Source: Rheinheimera sp.
GTDB lineage: Bacteria > Pseudomonadota > Gammaproteobacteria > Enterobacterales > Alteromonadaceae
DNA length: 64,000 bases
Reading direction: 5' to 3'
Assembly (NCBI GenBank): GCA_003543135.1
Contig: DPJG01000032.1
Location: 310,001 to 374,000 of the forward strand
Positions 24,332 to 32,843 of this stretch are shown piece after piece. The notes under the pieces were generated by a model. It saw only the letters and a program-made list of their open reading frames with translations, searched no databases and was not told where the DNA came from. The translations under genes were made by a program, and so were the position numbers. The stretch's first letter is position 1, and each line of letters opens with the position of its first letter.

Positions 24332-24883
24332 ATGGTTGATAACGTTGTAGTAACGCAGATCAGGTTGCGACCGGTGGCAGAGTCAGATGCCGCTGCTATT
24401 GCTTTGATATACAACCATTATATTGAACACAGCACAGTGACTTTTGAGCAAAGTTGTTTAACGGACAACGAGATGCTGCAGCGCATACAGCTGATCAGAC
24501 AAGCGGCTTTACCTTTTTTAGTGTTGGAACAACAAGGGGTGGTGTTAGGTTACGCCTATGCCAGCCCCTGGCGTGCCCGGATTGGTTATCGTTATTCAGT
24601 CGAATCCAGTGTGTATCTGTCGCCCGATAGCGCAGGTTTGGGGTATGGCAGCCTGTTAATGCAACAGCTGCTGCTGCAATTAACTCAGGCCGGCTACCAT
24701 GCTGTGATGGCCGGTATTGCTTTGCCAAATGATGCCAGTGTGGCGTTACACGAAAAATTTGGTATGACCAAGGTGGCGCATTTTTATCAGGTGGGTACCA
24801 AGTTTGGCCAATGGTTGGATGTTGGGTACTGGCAATTGTTATTGCCAAATCATAAACAGGATGTTGGGCAGCATGCTGAGTGA
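24332..24883 (+). CDS. GNAT acetyltransferase, phosphinothricin/methionine sulfoximine type
   Basis: A 183-residue acetyltransferase. IRLRPVAESDAAAIALIYNHYIEHSTVTFE is the typical opening of the PAT/MddA subgroup (part quoted), SSVYLSPDSAGLGYGSLLM is the acetyl-CoA loop, and GIALPNDASVALHEKFGM is motif B. The subgroup acetylates glutamate or methionine analogues, but substrate range varies. ATG 24332 follows GAGGTGG; the longer ATG 24317 is less likely. Confidence 0.85.
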   Translation: MVDNVVVTQIRLRPVAESDAAAIALIYNHYIEHSTVTFEQSCLTDNEMLQRIQLIRQAALPFLVLEQQGVVLGYAYASPWRARIGYRYSVESSVYLSPDSAGLGYGSLLMQQLLLQLTQAGYHAVMAGIALPNDASVALHEKFGMTKVAHFYQVGTKFGQWLDVGYWQLLLPNHKQDVGQHAE

Positions 24884-24944
24884 CCAACATCAGCTTAATG
24901 CCTGCGAAGTTTCAAACTACAGTGGGTTACAGCAGGAGTGACTG

Positions 24945-25415
24945 ATGTTAAGTATCCGCCAGGCAACTCCCAGTGATGCCCCCGCCATCAGTGTGCTGCT
25001 GCAGGATCTAACCCGCCGTTTTATTGCGCCCGACTGCAGCAGTGAAGGTGCAGCTTTGTTGCTGCAATCGATGAGCGAAAGCGCTATTGCCGGTTACATT
25101 CAGCAAGCAAACTTTGATTATCTGCTGGGTGAACTGGATGGGGAGCTGGTTGCTGTGGTTGCCACCCGTGATAACAGTCACCTGTATCACTTATTTGTGG
25201 CAAGCCACTGCCAGGGGAGGGGCTACGCCACCCGGCTTTTTGCTGAGGCTAAAAAGCGTTGTTTGCAGCGGGCCAATACCGCAATCTTCACTGTTAATTC
25301 TTCTTTATATGCACAGCCACTCTATCAGCGATTGGGTTTTGTTGCAGTTGGCGGTCAGCGAAATACGCAGGGCATCAGGGATGTGCCGATGCAACTGCTG
25401 CTGACGTCGCAATAA
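24945..25415 (+). CDS. GNAT acetyltransferase
   Basis: A 156-residue member of the GNAT superfamily. Motif A reads LFVASHCQGRGYATRLF with the QGRGYA pyrophosphate loop at about residues 88-93; a second half NSSLYAQPLYQRLGFVAVG is motif B. The acceptor is unknown. ATG 24945 follows AGGAGTG. It is 61 bp after another GNAT gene, so the two may be one transcript. Confidence 0.85.
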   Translation: MLSIRQATPSDAPAISVLLQDLTRRFIAPDCSSEGAALLLQSMSESAIAGYIQQANFDYLLGELDGELVAVVATRDNSHLYHLFVASHCQGRGYATRLFAEAKKRCLQRANTAIFTVNSSLYAQPLYQRLGFVAVGGQRNTQGIRDVPMQLLLTSQ

Positions 25416-26053
25416 CAATGCTTTTTATAGCCCGCAGTGGTTTGGCTGTTGCCGTCACACAAGGTTGGCGAGGCTTCGGTAAGCTCTGCTCGGTTTTATG
25501 CTGCCGCAAAGGTAGTGCATCTAACTGATAAGCAGTGTTTGCTTTTTTTTACAAACGCCTTCGTCTGCAATTTTTGCAGCACTTTTATATCTTGTTTTAT
25601 CTGATGCCGCTGTTCGGCTGCGGTTTTTGCACAAAACAGCTGTTTTGTACCGCTATGCCGGTTTTTTCCCTGCTTTTGTAATATTTGATAGCAAAAACTG
25701 CTCTTACCAGTGGCGGCTTGTTGGCTTTATATTGAAATTATTCGCTGAATAATTGGCGGTTTAATCATTTTTTAGCAAGTTCTTTGATAATTTAATTTTC
25801 ATAAAGATAACAATTGGTTCTTTTATCTGGCCATTCCTGTTTTTTGAAAGCGCTTTTTTGCAACAAAACCGGCCTGTGTTGCCAGTTATTTTTACATATT
25901 GTTTATTAATTGTTTTTTTATGGTTTATTTTTTATGTTTTTTATACCCTGTTTTGTGTTTATTTATGTGTTTTTTGTGCTTCTGGATATTGTTTTTTGTT
26001 TGTTCTACAGTACGGAATGATGTTTAGTTGTACAAGAACATATGGAGAAGTAA
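25416..26053. other. AT-rich leader region upstream of the pilin operon
   Basis: 638 bp with no credible gene. It contains an 18-bp perfect palindrome ACAAAACAG/CTGTTTTGT at 25631-25648. It then becomes extremely T-rich on the plus strand from about 25855 to 26000, with runs of six to seven T. The pilin promoter and an untranslated leader are expected here. The open frame at 25858-26088 is only the T-rich tract read as phenylalanine and cysteine codons. Confidence 0.6.
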
Positions 26054-26458
26054 ATGAATGGAGCGTTGTTGTCTGTTCGTTCAGGTAAAAAGAGTAAAGG
26101 ATTTACGTTAATTGAAGTGATGGTCACTGTGGTGATTATCGCCATTATTGCTTCAATCGCTTTTCCTGCATATCAACAAATGGTGCTGAGATCACACCGC
26201 TCAGATGCCATAGATACGCTTGCCACCACAGCACAATTGCTGGAACGTCAATTCACCGAAACCAACAGTTATACCGGTCTGGTGTTACCAACCACCAGCA
26301 CCAACGGTTATTACAGCATTAGTGCTAAAGTGACTGCGGCCAGTTATACCCTGACAGCAACAGCCACCGGACGTCAGGCCAAAGATACTGAATGCAAAAC
26401 TTTTACGATTGATAACACTGGCCAGAAAACGGCCACCACTGCCGGAGTTTGCTGGTAA
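26054..26458 (+). CDS. pilE: Type IV pilin-like protein, PilE type
   Basis: A 134-residue prepilin. The leader ends KSKG and is cut before FTLIEVMVTVVIIAIIASIAFPAYQQM, with the required glutamate at +5. Leader length about 16 residues. The mature domain has two cysteines near the C-terminus (CKTF, CW) forming the D-region loop. It fits the PilE minor pilin rather than a major pilin because it is small and is followed by fimT, pilV, pilW and pilX. ATG 26054 follows ATGGAGAAG. It is the first gene of the operon. Confidence 0.88.
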   Translation: MNGALLSVRSGKKSKGFTLIEVMVTVVIIAIIASIAFPAYQQMVLRSHRSDAIDTLATTAQLLERQFTETNSYTGLVLPTTSTNGYYSISAKVTAASYTLTATATGRQAKDTECKTFTIDNTGQKTATTAGVCW

Positions 26459-26925
26459 TGAAAAGCCAGGGGGCTAAAGGCCATCAAGGTTTTAACCTGA
26501 TTGAACTGCTGGTGACGCTGGCGGTTTTTGCCGTCATTTTAGGTATTGCCATCCCTTCTTTTATGGATTTGATCCGCGACAGCAAAGCCAGAAGCCAATC
26601 AAATCAAATTTTAAGTTATCTGCATTACGCCCGCTCCGAAGCGGTGAAGCGCCAGCTGAATGTAGAAGCTCGGATGACACAGGTATCGAACGGTTGGAAC
26701 CTGCAGGTTTTACGTACCGACAATAATGAGCTGCTGCGCCGGTTAGACGTTTCCGACGCAAACGTGGCGCTTGGCGGCGACCCAAACGTCATCTTTGACA
26801 GCCGTGGCAGGCCGTTACAACAACGTTGTATTGGTGTCATTGTGGATGAAAGCACTAAATACAGCCGGCAAGTCACAGTGTTGCCAGGCGGAAAAATTGC
26901 AGTGGAGGCAGGACAATGTCAATAA
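26458..26925 (+). CDS. fimT: FimT/GspH-type minor pilin
   Basis: A 155-residue prepilin (KGHQG leader, then FNLIELLVTLAVFAVILGIAIPSF). GspH domain: helix DSKARSQSNQILSYLHYARSEAVKR, and a C-terminal beta region with paired cysteines (RCIG, GQC). FimT-like pilins prime pilus assembly or bind DNA in some species. Its ATG overlaps the upstream stop (TAATG), implying coupled translation. Confidence 0.88.
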   Translation: MKSQGAKGHQGFNLIELLVTLAVFAVILGIAIPSFMDLIRDSKARSQSNQILSYLHYARSEAVKRQLNVEARMTQVSNGWNLQVLRTDNNELLRRLDVSDANVALGGDPNVIFDSRGRPLQQRCIGVIVDESTKYSRQVTVLPGGKIAVEAGQCQ

Positions 26926-27335
26926 CAGCTGGCGTTGTAAAACAAGGCGGTTTTAGTCTGCTTGAAGTGCTGATTGCTATGTTGATTCTGGCATTTGGCG
27001 CTTTAGGTCTGGCAGGTTTGCAAATGAAAACTTTGCAGTCCAGTCATTCAGCTTATCAGCGGGGTTTAGCCAATATCATTGCCGCCGATACAGTAGAGCG
27101 TTTGTGGGCCAATGCGGCAGCAGCAGCGCCTCTCAACGTGCTGCAAATTCAGGCTCAGGTGCAGCAGCGCTGGCAGCAGACCAATAACAATAACGTCACT
27201 TTACCAGGTCTGGTGACCACTATTGTTGAACCTGCAGCCGGCGATACTTTGTATACGGTGCAAATCACCTGGGATGAAACCCGGTTTGATGACGAAAACA
27301 CGTCATTTTCTTATTCATTCCGGCTTTATCCTTAG
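26916..27335 (+). CDS. pilV: Minor pilin PilV
   Basis: A 139-residue prepilin. The leader KQGG precedes FSLLEVLIAMLILAFGALGLAGLQ, where FALG-type residues mark the PilV family, followed by KTLQSSHSAYQRGLANIIAAD. It takes part in the minor pilin priming complex (with FimT/FimU, PilW, PilX). ATG 26916 overlaps fimT by ten bases. Confidence 0.88.
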   Translation: MSITAGVVKQGGFSLLEVLIAMLILAFGALGLAGLQMKTLQSSHSAYQRGLANIIAADTVERLWANAAAAAPLNVLQIQAQVQQRWQQTNNNNVTLPGLVTTIVEPAAGDTLYTVQITWDETRFDDENTSFSYSFRLYP

Positions 27336-27344
27336 GAGCAACTG

Positions 27345-27887
27345 ATGTATTTGCAGCGACAATTTACATATCAGGCCGGGGTTACGCTGGTTGAACTGAT
27401 GATCAGTCTGGCACTGGGGGCTATTCTGTTATGGGGTGTGACCTCTGTGATGGTGTCCGGTCATTTGTCTTACAGCGAAGCTCAGCGTTTTACCGCTTTG
27501 CAGGGTGATTTTTCTTATATTAATGACTCAATTTTAGTCGATAGCCGCGGCGCAACCGGCGTAGCCACTGCCAATAACGGCACAGTATTAACCCTGACAA
27601 CTGCCGCTGGTACCGTCGTGTATCAGCGTAATAATAACGGTGAGCTGACACGTCAGCTTAATGCCGATCCGGCCTCAATAGTGGCCGAAAATGTTAATTT
27701 TTTTACGGTCGCTTGTTTAGACCCGCTGGGGGCTGCTGTGGTATGTGGCAGCGCAGTGCAAATTGAAACCACAGTTGAGTTGACAACCAGCCGTGGGGAT
27801 GAGGAACGCCAGCATCGTATTTCGTTTCGCTCAGCGCTGCGAAATGCGGTATTGCAAAGTAAATTTCAGCCAGCTGCGGGGGCATGA
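27345..27887 (+). CDS. pilW: Minor pilin PilW
   Basis: A 180-residue prepilin with cleavage before VTLVELMISLALGAILLWGV, the glutamate at +5 preserved. The globular part begins SYSEAQRFTALQGDFSYIND and includes two cysteines (VACLDPLGAAVVC). It is shorter than many PilW proteins (about 250-350 residues). ATG 27345 follows AGGAGC nine bases from the pilV stop. Confidence 0.85.
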   Translation: MYLQRQFTYQAGVTLVELMISLALGAILLWGVTSVMVSGHLSYSEAQRFTALQGDFSYINDSILVDSRGATGVATANNGTVLTLTTAAGTVVYQRNNNGELTRQLNADPASIVAENVNFFTVACLDPLGAAVVCGSAVQIETTVELTTSRGDEERQHRISFRSALRNAVLQSKFQPAAGA

Positions 27888-29083
27888 ATATGAATCATAG
27901 TCAGAAAGGCTCGGTGTTGATCATTTCGTTGTTACTGCTGATGGTAGCAACTTTGATCAGTGTAGCCGGCATCAGTTCGATGCAAATGAATGAACGTATT
28001 TCTTCCAATCAAAAACAGGTGTCTGAAGCTTTTATTGCGGCTGAAAGTGGCCTGATTGAAGTGAAAGCATTTTTTGATAACGAGGACAATGCCGGCGTTT
28101 GGGGCGACCCGGATGCGGTGATCAAGGCACTGCAGGATTCAGAGCGGGGTCTTGGCAATAATGTTGAATGGCAAATTGAGACTATTGATTTTGTCAGTAA
28201 ACCGGGTTTTGTCCGGGTGGTCAGTGTTGGTACTGTGACTTCTACCGGTATTGAACGTAAGGTGCAGGCTTATTATCAGCCGAAAAAAGCTTCGGGTAAT
28301 CTGGGTGCGATGAACATCATTGGTGGTATCAAAATTTTTGATACTGCCAACAGTAACAAATTTCAGGTTATTGGTGAAAAAGACAGTGCGGGTAAAATCA
28401 TAGGCCCGGCCCTTGCCACCAACACTGACAGCAACTACGACAAAATTGTCGATGACATTGAAGCCAAAGACCGGATGGACAATTACCAGGGCGGTATCAA
28501 GGTTGTTGATTTTGACGACCCGTTCGGTGATCCGGAAAAAATGAACGACTTTATTGAGTCGATCAAAGCACAATATTACGCTATGCCATTGGCCGAGCGT
28601 GGTGTAGCCCCCAATAACATGGGCAAAGTAGGCGCTGAACGTATTACCTATGTAGCCGGCAATATCGAGTTTAAAGGTCAGGCTACTGGTGCCGGCATTC
28701 TGGTGATCGACGGTAACCTGACCATCAGCGGTAACCTGCTGGATTTTGAAGGTTTAGTGGTGGTGCGGGGCCAGAGCTTCCAGATGAACGGTGGTGGTAA
28801 CCGCGACTTAAAAGGCTCTATTGTGTTCGCTAACCCGAAAAAAGATGCAGTGACAGGTGAGTGGAGTTTTGGTGAAGCTGAAGCCACCTTTGTGTTTGAT
28901 ATAAATGGTGGTGGTAATGCCACTTTCCAGTACGATTTAGACGCCCTGACCAAAGCCCGCGATTTATTAAAAGACGATGGTAAAGCCAAAGAAATGTGGC
29001 AGTTACAAAGCGGGCCTGGTGCCAGCGGTAATGCCAGCGTCAGCTCGATGTCGTTATGGAGTGAAGTGATAGACGGCTATTAA
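27884..29083 (+). CDS. pilX: PilX-type minor pilin with long C-terminal domain
   Basis: A 399-residue protein. The PilX_N domain is clear: QKGSVLIISLLLLMVATL, then SSMQMNERISSNQKQVSEAF. The residues from about 150 onward are far longer than in usual PilX (roughly 170-200 residues) and hold a beta-rich, glycine-rich region (VAGNIEFKGQATGAGILVIDG, LEGLVVVRGQSFQMNGGGN) resembling DUF7305-like domains. The ATG overlaps the pilW stop (ATGA). No pilY1 follows; the operon ends in a terminator, so this domain might replace PilY1 as the tip adhesin. Confidence 0.8.
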   Translation: MNMNHSQKGSVLIISLLLLMVATLISVAGISSMQMNERISSNQKQVSEAFIAAESGLIEVKAFFDNEDNAGVWGDPDAVIKALQDSERGLGNNVEWQIETIDFVSKPGFVRVVSVGTVTSTGIERKVQAYYQPKKASGNLGAMNIIGGIKIFDTANSNKFQVIGEKDSAGKIIGPALATNTDSNYDKIVDDIEAKDRMDNYQGGIKVVDFDDPFGDPEKMNDFIESIKAQYYAMPLAERGVAPNNMGKVGAERITYVAGNIEFKGQATGAGILVIDGNLTISGNLLDFEGLVVVRGQSFQMNGGGNRDLKGSIVFANPKKDAVTGEWSFGEAEATFVFDINGGGNATFQYDLDALTKARDLLKDDGKAKEMWQLQSGPGASGNASVSSMSLWSEVIDGY

Positions 29084-29109
29084 CGATTCACAACCGCAGT
29101 GATGACCAG

Positions 29110-29138
29110 AAAAAAACCGCCAGCAGGCGGTTTTTTTC
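29110..29138 (+). terminator. Terminator of the pilin operon
   Basis: AAAAAACCGCC and GGCGGTTTTTT pair around AGCA with a seven-T tail. Confidence 0.92.
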
Positions 29139-29337
29139 TGCTTTAAAGCTGTGGTAAAAGAGGTTCTGGCTGCTGAAAGTTTAGCTTACAAATCAGTTTT
29201 AGACCTTGGCTGGATAAGCGGTTATGCTGGGTTTACTGCAGTTGATGCAGAGATTATTTTCTGATGAATTCTTAAAAAACTGCAGCTTTGCCTGCAACAA
29301 AAGTTCAATCCAGTAACAACGCAAAAGGATAACAAAA

Positions 29338-31230
29338 GTGCGCCAATCATTATTAGCCCTGAGTATTGCTGCCTTATTGGCAGGTTGTAACCCGGCTTCA
29401 CAGGCTCCGGAACAAACCACATCACAACCAGCTGCGCCTCAGGCTGCAGCTCCTGCTGTAGTCGCAGAACAAAATGAAACTGAACGCTTAAACAAATGGT
29501 TTGAAGCCAAATACGAAGAGCAGCTGCAAATGAGCCCGTTACAGCTGACTTTCCTTGGTCGCAAAGAAAAAAATGACCAGATTGATGAGATGACCGAAGA
29601 AGCCGAAGACAAACAACTGGCCTGGCTGGCGGCATCTGTGGCTGAGCTTAAAGCGCAGTTTGATTATGAGAAGTTAGAGCCAGAAGCCAAAACTTCGTAC
29701 GATTTGTGGATTTATCAATACGAGCAGGAAGCTGAAGCGGCCAAATTCCGCGGTAACCGTTATGTGTTTAACCAGATGCAAGGTGTGCATGCCTTGCTGC
29801 CGCAGCTGCTGATGAACTTCCATAAAGTAGATGATGTAAAAGACATGGAAGCCTACGTAAAACGTATTGGTGGAGTGGCCAAAGCCATTGCTGATTTACA
29901 GCAAAGGGCGGAAAAAGCCGCAGCTGCCGGTGTACGGCCACCCCGTTTTGCTTATGAAGGTGTGATTGAGCAGGTGAATAATTTGCTGACTGGCGCTCCT
30001 TTTACCGAGTCGGATAAAGACGCACCGCTGTGGTCTGATGTTAAAACCAAAGTTGATGCGCTGGTAAAAGCTGACAAGCTGGATGACAAAGCAGCACAAC
30101 AGCTATTGGCTGATGCAAAAACTGCATTAACCAGCCAGTTCCAGCCGGCCTATCAGTCGCTGCTGGGCTTTTTAACCAGCGAGCTGGATAAAGCCGACAA
30201 AATTGCCACCGGCGTGGCCAAGCTGCCAGATGGTGTGGCTTATTACAATCTGCGGTTAAAACAATCCACTACTACAGCCTTAACTGCTGAGCAAATTCAC
30301 CAGATTGGTTTAAATGAAGTAGAGCGTTTAACCAAAGAGATGATCGCTATTAAGGACAAAGTAGGTTTTAAAGGCGAATTATCTGAGTTTTTTAAATTTA
30401 TTAAAACCGATGCGCGCTTTTTCTACCCGGATACCGATGAAGGCCGCAATGCTTATTTAAAAGATTCAGAAGCTTATTTAGATTACATCAATAAAAAACT
30501 GCCTGAGTATTTTGGCATTCTGCCAAAAGCGCCGCTGGTGGTAAAAAGGGTCGAGGCCTTCCGTGAACAGCCGGGCGCAGCGCAGCATTATTACCCTGGC
30601 ACACCGGACGGTTCACGCCCTGGTATTTATTACGCGCATTTGTCAGATATGAAAGCCATGCCAAAAAATGAAATGGAAGCCATTGCTTACCATGAAGGCA
30701 ACCCGGGCCACCATATGCAAATTTCGATAGCGCAGGAATTAAAGTCGGTACCAACCTTCCGTACTCAGGCCGGTTTTACCGCTTATTCTGAAGGCTGGGC
30801 GCTGTATACTGAGCTATTAGCCAAAGAAATGGGCGCCTATAAAGACGATTATTCTGACTTTGGCCGCTTAATTACCGAAATGTGGCGTGCAGTGCGTTTA
30901 GTGGTGGATACCGGCCTGCACTCTAAAGGCTGGACTGAACAGGAAGCTATTGATTATTTCAAAGCCAAAACACCGGTGGCCGAAGGTGCAGTGGTGTCTG
31001 AAGTGCGCCGTTATATTGTATGGCCAGGTCAGGCGACCGCCTACAAAATTGGCATGCTGAAGATTCTGGAACTGCGGGAAAAAGCCAAAACTGAGCTGGG
31101 TGACAAGTTTGATATCCGCGCTTTTCACGATACCGTATTAGGTGGCGGTGCATTGCCACTGGACGTGCTGGAAAAACGGGTGAATAACTGGGTTGCTTCA
31201 GTAAAAGCACAGCCGGTTGCGGCGGGTTGA
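29338..31230 (+). CDS. DUF885 family lipoprotein peptidase, paralogue 2
   Basis: A 630-residue lipoprotein (lipobox ALLAGC, cysteine at about residue 17). The zinc-like motif is HEGNPGHH (H452, E453, H458, H459), then FTAYSEGWALYTE. Roughly three quarters of positions match paralogue 1 by eye; differences cluster in the linker after the lipid anchor and around residues 180-300. Start GTG 29338 follows AAAAGGA. A terminator hairpin follows. The pilin operon lies between the two copies. Confidence 0.9.
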   Translation: MRQSLLALSIAALLAGCNPASQAPEQTTSQPAAPQAAAPAVVAEQNETERLNKWFEAKYEEQLQMSPLQLTFLGRKEKNDQIDEMTEEAEDKQLAWLAASVAELKAQFDYEKLEPEAKTSYDLWIYQYEQEAEAAKFRGNRYVFNQMQGVHALLPQLLMNFHKVDDVKDMEAYVKRIGGVAKAIADLQQRAEKAAAAGVRPPRFAYEGVIEQVNNLLTGAPFTESDKDAPLWSDVKTKVDALVKADKLDDKAAQQLLADAKTALTSQFQPAYQSLLGFLTSELDKADKIATGVAKLPDGVAYYNLRLKQSTTTALTAEQIHQIGLNEVERLTKEMIAIKDKVGFKGELSEFFKFIKTDARFFYPDTDEGRNAYLKDSEAYLDYINKKLPEYFGILPKAPLVVKRVEAFREQPGAAQHYYPGTPDGSRPGIYYAHLSDMKAMPKNEMEAIAYHEGNPGHHMQISIAQELKSVPTFRTQAGFTAYSEGWALYTELLAKEMGAYKDDYSDFGRLITEMWRAVRLVVDTGLHSKGWTEQEAIDYFKAKTPVAEGAVVSEVRRYIVWPGQATAYKIGMLKILELREKAKTELGDKFDIRAFHDTVLGGGALPLDVLEKRVNNWVASVKAQPVAAG

Positions 31231-31320
31231 TCTGCTGTTGATTGCCCTGGCGCTGTATTGGCTTCACCGCTTTGATTGGTTCTGAAGCCATCTTATTTTT
31301 AGTTTGGGCTTGTTGTGAGG

Positions 31321-31352
31321 AAGGCGTATTGGCTTAGGCGGTACGCCTTTTT
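31321..31352 (+). terminator. Terminator after DUF885 gene 2
   Basis: AAGGCGTA pairs with TACGCCTT, followed by TTTTTATTG. Confidence 0.85.
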
Positions 31353-31380
31353 TATTGCCTTTATAGGCATGACAGTGCTT

Positions 31381-31585
31381 GATGTTTAGCTTGCAGCTAA
31401 GGTTGCAGTGTAAGCTGGGAATCACCCCGGGGACCGCTCGAAAGCCCACTGTTTTAACTCGCTTTTGAGGCGCCGCCCGCTTTTTTAAAACCACGGGGCG
31501 GCAAGTGCTACCGTCGCTCGCCTCAAAGTTGTCGGCTTAAAACCTCAAAGCCGGCCAATCGCTCAACGGGGAGGAAACGAGCTGG
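31381..31585 (-). repeat. Structured dispersed repeat, copy B (inverted)
   Basis: Reads on the minus strand with the same block order as copy A at 3691-3853 (TTCCTCCCCG; GAGGTTTTAAG; GAGGCGAGCGACGGTAGC; GGCGGCGCCTCAAAAGCGAG; GGGCTTTCGA), then the distal CCTTAGCTGCAAGCT block at 31386-31402. Here nothing separates core and distal block except about 30 bp, so this copy appears uninterrupted. The TTTGAGGCG/CGCCTCAAA pairing is kept even though the loop sequences differ. Confidence 0.75.
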
Positions 31586-31836
31586 TCTGACGATTTAGTT
31601 TTTCTCCTTTATACAACCGGAACAACGGCGCTGGCTTTTCCAGTTGTAAGTGATTTGTTGCAATTTAACTATGCGGCTTTATCCACGCTTTCACGCTAAC
31701 CAAAAATCGCAGCTGTTATAACTACTTGTTGTAAATTATATTTCTGTGTAACTTCAGCATATTGTTTAAAAAAAGAAGGTATGAACCATGATTTAAAGCG
31801 TGGTTTACCCTTTTGATTAAGTTGTTATGTGTTGCG
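31586..31836. other. Gap between repeat copy B and orphan cassette 1
   Basis: No gene. GTTATAAC (31715-31722) matches the core seen at the start of cassette 5 (GCGTTATAAC, 3231-3240) and may be the left boundary of the first orphan cassette. The part from 31715 is AT-rich and could hold a promoter. Confidence 0.45.
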
Positions 31837-32094
31837 ATGATTCTAAGAACATTTATAAGTTTGGCTGTAATGGTATTTAGCTTCATTTGCTTTGAGCATT
31901 TGATTAGTGAATGGTACATAGCGTTGCATATGGAAAAAGTAGGCGCGCCCGACAGAGAGGCACTTTCTGAAGATTATGGGCTCGGACTGGTTGGGTTATT
32001 AATAATTGTGCCATGCAGTTTTATACTGTCAGTGATGACGGCCAAATTAACGTGGAGTTGGCTAGGCCGCAGAGATAAAAGTAAAAACACATAA
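31837..32094 (+). CDS. Orphan cassette 1: two-span membrane protein
   Basis: An 85-residue protein (MILRTFISLAVMVFSFICFEH) with two spans, about residues 5-24 and 52-70, and a charged loop between them. Not recognised. The stop TAA overlaps TAACAAAC, the attC start seen in integron cassettes. The ATG at 31837 is preferred to TTG 31813. Composition is AT-richer than neighbouring core genes. Confidence 0.65.
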   Translation: MILRTFISLAVMVFSFICFEHLISEWYIALHMEKVGAPDREALSEDYGLGLVGLLIIVPCSFILSVMTAKLTWSWLGRRDKSKNT

Positions 32095-32186
32095 CAAACA
32101 AATTTTATCGCCAGCAAAACATGCTGGCTGCGACGGCAAAACGCATGCGCGTTTTCCCGCGCTAAATTTGGTAGTGAGGTGCTTAG
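32092..32186 (+). repeat. Degenerate attC site of orphan cassette 1
   Basis: Begins TAACAAACAAATTTTATCGCC at the stop codon (part quoted) and ends near GCGCTAAATTTGGTAGTGAGG. Outer arms pair (CAAATTTTATCGC against GCGCTAAATTTG), with inner hairpins GCCAGC/GCTGGC and AAAACGC/GCGTTTT. The right core reads GGTAGTG where GTTAGTG would fit, so one T-to-G change may have disabled it. Confidence 0.6.
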
Positions 32187-32201
32187 GGGGACAGAGAAAT
32201 A

Positions 32202-32843
32202 ATGATGAGTAAGCGATACATTCCAATCCTCGCGCTTCTGTTATCTGTGCCTTTCTGGTTCCTTGCCGCTTTGAACTACCCAGGCGGCACGAGCTGGGAT
32301 ACGACCACCCATGGTTTCAGCCTCGCAAGCAATTACGTTTCGTCATTGTTTCAGCCGCTTGCTTTAAACGGCATGGTTAACACCGCGCGATTCTTCGCAT
32401 TTATTGCAATGTTGCTCTACGCCGCCGGCGTCAGCGTAATGTTCTGGGTCATATCCTCTTCGTATCCGAAGTCTGCCGCCAGTAAGACGGTGCAGATATT
32501 TGGGGTTGGCTCGATGGTCTATACATTCATTGCAGTTACGACGCCAATGCACAATTTGTTGGTTGTCATCGCGGCTATATTCTTAGCTGTCGCGTGTGCT
32601 GGCATGTTAGTGCTACTTCATCAAGATAGTAAACATAAGCTGTTATTATTTGGCATCTTCAATTTGCTTTTACTGGCAGTACTTTCAGCAACGACTAAAG
32701 GCAATTTGCTCGTCGGGATTGGTCCCGCTTGTGAGTGGATACTTTTTCTATGCGGCGCTTTGTGGGTCATGCTCGTGTACTTTGGCGCAACAGCACCTCA
32801 CGCTTCAGCCAGGCGGACGCGCGAAAATCCGCGCGCCACTTAA
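32202..32843 (+). CDS. Orphan cassette 2: membrane protein, DUF998-like architecture
   Basis: A 213-residue protein with about six spans and an extracytoplasmic first loop (NYPGGTSWDTTTHGFSLASNY). The layout and FTTPMHN-like stretch (VTTPMHNLLVVIAAIFL) recall DUF998-type membrane proteins; the family is not certain. The last 15 or so residues (SARRTRENPRAT) are translated from attC-like DNA, meaning the original stop has probably been lost and the frame runs into the recombination site. ATG 32202. Confidence 0.65.
   Translation: MMSKRYIPILALLLSVPFWFLAALNYPGGTSWDTTTHGFSLASNYVSSLFQPLALNGMVNTARFFAFIAMLLYAAGVSVMFWVISSSYPKSAASKTVQIFGVGSMVYTFIAVTTPMHNLLVVIAAIFLAVACAGMLVLLHQDSKHKLLLFGIFNLLLLAVLSATTKGNLLVGIGPACEWILFLCGALWVMLVYFGATAPHASARRTRENPRAT

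Noticed and set aside
25858-26088. 76-codon frame before pilE
   Set aside because: Consists of the T-rich leader translated into F, C, V and Y; overlaps the pilE start.
31264-31494. Minus-strand frame across repeat copy B
   Set aside because: Encoded by the structured repeat and a terminator; copy A has no matching open frame, so no selection for protein.
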